Shown one piece after another: positions 54,101 to 55,122 of a stretch of DNA of 55,122 nt. The position numbers were made by a program, and so were the translations under genes. Position 1 is the stretch's first letter, and every line of letters starts with the position of its first letter. Under the pieces are notes generated by a model. It was not told where the DNA came from, ran no database searches, and saw nothing but the letters and a program-made list of their open reading frames with translations. This stretch comes from Sphingobacterium sp. (lineage in GTDB: Bacteria > Bacteroidota > Bacteroidia > Sphingobacteriales > Sphingobacteriaceae), in NCBI GenBank assembly GCA_031277685.1, contig JAITLV010000200.1, forward strand, positions 1 through 55,122, read 5' to 3'.

Positions 54101-54306
54101 CAGATAACCATTATAGGCAATTGCGGAAACGAGATCCTAAACCGCCCTTCCTGATCTGTAGTACCATTTTTTTTGGTGCCCTTTGTCTTGATAAGGGCGT
54201 CTATTACAGGTTGTCCTGCATCATTGAGCACCCGTCCTTGTACAGTTTGCTGTGCATGGCCGGCATAACTTATCAAGAGCATAATTAAAATAAATAGTAC
54301 TTTCAT
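51166..54306 (-). CDS. SusC/RagA-family TonB-linked outer-membrane protein
   Basis: 1046 aa. Signal peptide (about 1-18), carboxypeptidase-D-regulatory-like domain (about 20-100; VQGRVLNDAGQPVIDALIKTKGT), plug (about 110-225) with the SusC hallmark FSSGNISPLIVVDNFPFEG and LLKDAAATSIWGARAGNGVIVITTKK, and a long barrel ending YTLGLALNL. It forms the transport channel with SusD, energised by TonB. Its start overlaps the thioredoxin stop by ATGA (54303-54306). The substrate cannot be read from the sequence; RagAB-type relatives import oligopeptides. Confidence 0.92.
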   Translation of the reverse strand: MKVLFILIMLLISYAGHAQQTVQGRVLNDAGQPVIDALIKTKGTKKNGTTDQEGRFRISFPQLPIMVICSKVGYVSDTLLLTDIAPLTVVLKRADIQLDEAVVYSDGFQKLPKERATGSFEQLSGDLLKRRVSSTILGQLDGLATGLQFDNRTKNAQLNIRGINSFSSGNISPLIVVDNFPFEGSLEQINPNDVESVTLLKDAAATSIWGARAGNGVIVITTKKASGKFAVNFSTNWTLQEPEDLYYNPIVKSTDAIDMDIMLFDKGYYNNLFTNPLTLRKNVLSPVVDLLQKVRTGELEKGAAMSQIDMMRKYDYRKDRERFYRKGSLQQHYLRISGGTRHADHSLSVGWDRNIANEILKESNRITLRQNNLFRITERFQLQADFSYAKQTLAASLGISNYNYYPYTRLFDDEGNSLTIPYQLNQNYVQDVGSGKLLDWTFNPYEDQNSSRSKSTSAHLATNITARYAILKGLDAQLVYGLENEKSTSQGVYEETSFFARDLINRFTQIRTNGIVKYILPRGAIENRSYGELIGHRLRGQLNYDKNWNDIHGVNILLGTEWSHRKSTGNSYRNYGVDTDVLTVQKVDYVNAYPTYDNLYGNAYIPFQGSNSQTVQRFVSLYANAGYSYKSRYSWNGSLRKDGSNKFGTIANERWNPLWSIGGAWTVSKEHFMEKLHWINMLRIRSTYGTSGNIGLGANRDPVMSYSGTSQYSNYSYGLVNTPPNPYLKWEEVRTFNNGIDFSVLDNRLSGSFEWFDKRSTDLIAPDKIDPTTGFLDIQRNIGKIKGSGFDAKLEVSSAQTSPVQWRTTVGLSHAKSVVQSYKGTIYSSVSYVENNGTNINPLLSRETYPIFAYRFARLDGQNGDPQGYYKGEISKDYNKMMNDSLQYMKYYGSALPKYYGFFRGMIGWQGFQLTFSINYKFGHYFKKNTVSYAGASIAAGGHADYYDRWQQPGDEQWTTVPSMIYPGNANRDRFYKYSEANVLKADVIRLQDVRLNYAFRKLPMQINASVNNVGMLWRANKKGLDPDFFSTPPSRIYTLGLALNL

Positions 54307-54926
54307 TTCTTCCCTCCTTTCATTCTATCCAGCAATACCTTGATCTGATTGTCATTGACAAAATCAGCAGTAGAGGTGGCCGCTAGGTAACCGTAATCAT
54401 CGATCCAGATATAGATGGGTACGGCCTGATGTGGGAACAGTTCTTTGAGATAATCGTCACATACAATTGTAGGAGTATTGGTTCGGTAATTTTTAAATTT
54501 TTCGTCAGTAAATACCGCCGCTATTTTGGCTTTGTCCCTATCAAAGCTATTGACGAGCAGAAAATTGACACTATCGCCATACGTTTTCTTGAAGTGGTCA
54601 AGCTTAGGAAAATTGCGCACACATGAAGTACACCAAGTCGCCCAAAAATCGAGGATCAGGGGCTTACCACGGTATTTGGCTAAGGTCTGTTTACTGAATC
54701 TATTATTTTCATAGACTGTAAATTCGTGAGACCAAAATTCTTCGGGCATCCTAAATCCCAGCATGGCTGGATTTATCTTTACTGACCCGTCGGCCCCGCT
54801 GTCCTGACGGGGCGTCTGGGCCGATAAACTAAACATAGAAAAACATAGGACAGATAGTAGGGTACTATATATGATTTGTATTCTGAAATTGGGCAAGAGC
54901 TCTCCCGCCCTAAAAAAAACGTTCAT
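54303..54926 (-). CDS. TlpA-like thioredoxin-fold protein
   Basis: 207 aa. Signal peptide or anchor (about 17-38, STLLSVLCFSMFSLSAQ), a variable linker, then a thioredoxin fold with the active site FWATWCTSC (catalytic C99 and C102), NFLLVNSFDRDK and a cis-Pro region AVPIYIWIDDYG. It probably acts in the periplasm or cell envelope on disulfides of exported proteins. It is the first gene of TlpA-SusC-SusD, overlapping susC by four bases. Confidence 0.88.
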   Translation of the reverse strand: MNVFFRAGELLPNFRIQIIYSTLLSVLCFSMFSLSAQTPRQDSGADGSVKINPAMLGFRMPEEFWSHEFTVYENNRFSKQTLAKYRGKPLILDFWATWCTSCVRNFPKLDHFKKTYGDSVNFLLVNSFDRDKAKIAAVFTDEKFKNYRTNTPTIVCDDYLKELFPHQAVPIYIWIDDYGYLAATSTADFVNDNQIKVLLDRMKGGKK

Positions 54927-55122
54927 TTTTTAGGTGTTTAAAGGAGTGACCTCAGCACAATATCTTCCCTGTCCGACCGTGATCGGATCTTACCTTTCCC
55001 AAACCTGGCTCAGGTCACGTAAATAATAGATTAATTCATTGGAGAGCCAGACGAACGTTTGGATGGTATTTCACAAGGTTATATAATTGACGACACGTTG
55101 TCCATGGCTAAGGGGCCAAATT
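54927..55122. other. Terminal region without a supportable gene
   Basis: 196 bp upstream of the TlpA-like gene. On the minus strand two frames run in from the right edge for only 13-16 codons (ending in LAMDNVSSII or VVNYITL), too short to call. No terminator or promoter stands out; a TTTAAA stretch lies about 15-20 bp before the ATG. Confidence 0.4.

Noticed and set aside
1..55122. CRISPR array, rRNA genes and complete tRNA genes
   Set aside because: I saw no regularly spaced 20-40-bp repeats, no rRNA-like stretches and only a partial tRNA end.
54927..55122. Partial minus-strand gene entering from the right edge
   Set aside because: Open for at most 16 codons in any frame, no recognisable C-terminal motif.

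Overview
The window looks like a chromosomal segment of a Sphingobacteriaceae-type Bacteroidota, most likely Sphingobacterium or a close relative. That placement rests on SusC/SusD (RagA/RagB) genes, HmuY and DUF5018-type lipoproteins, CHASE3/GAF hybrid kinases with CheR, LytTR two-component genes, AT-rich leaders without strong Shine-Dalgarno sequences, and large Bacteroidota-style RHS proteins. No sequence search was possible, so family assignments rest on motifs, domain order and gene context.

Layout. (1) 1-1.44 kb: the AT-rich end of what looks like an integrated element: two orphan ORFs, then a 3' tRNA-Ser remnant and a degenerate second copy of the same tRNA-end/terminator unit. (2) 1.57-8.3 kb, minus strand: a signalling operon of receiver-PAS-kinase, CHASE3-HAMP-GAF-kinase-3x receiver, a lone receiver and CheR, plus a CheY-like protein. 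There is no CheB. (3) 8.5-14.2 kb, plus strand: the four-gene ligase-associated DNA repair operon (MBL-fold exonuclease, ATP-dependent ligase, Lhr-type helicase, PdeM), with 4-bp ATGA overlaps. (4) 14.2-26.8 kb: a haem/iron locus. An AraC regulator and hmuTUV run leftward. A TonB receptor, three HmuY-type lipoproteins, three further lipoproteins and a haem oxygenase run rightward. A shared palindrome, TTATTTA-N9-TAAATAA, recurs near several starts and is probably the Fur-type operator. Haem would be captured at the surface, pass the TonB receptor and HmuTUV, and be opened by the oxygenase.

(5) 27-41 kb, minus strand: a long polymorphic-toxin operon. In transcription order it has a fibre-like exported protein, a Skp/OmpH-like chaperone, a lipoprotein, a 1834-aa SpvB/TcB-like shell protein, a 1337-aa RHS protein with a nuclease-like tip, a pentapeptide-repeat protein (probable immunity), an orphan RHS-core/tip cassette with an HExxH motif, and a lipoprotein (probable second immunity). 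A 206-bp direct repeat of the RHS core links the active and the orphan tips. (6) 41.4-44.2 kb, minus strand: a small phage-like group (holin-like protein, DUF5675 protein, FN3 protein, HTH protein) with an 0.8-kb gap.

(7) 44.3-48.1 kb, minus strand: a LytTR regulator/LytS-type kinase pair with an RteC-like gene, then a LpxL-like acyltransferase homologue with a 55-aa precursor-like peptide gene just upstream. (8) 48.5-54.9 kb: a Crp-like regulator and a small exported DUF6520-like two-cysteine protein on the plus strand, converging on a minus-strand TlpA-SusC-SusD operon.

The best candidates for undescribed biology are the shell/RHS toxin operon with its own chaperone and swappable tips (5), and the peptide plus acyltransferase pair next to the two-component system (7).
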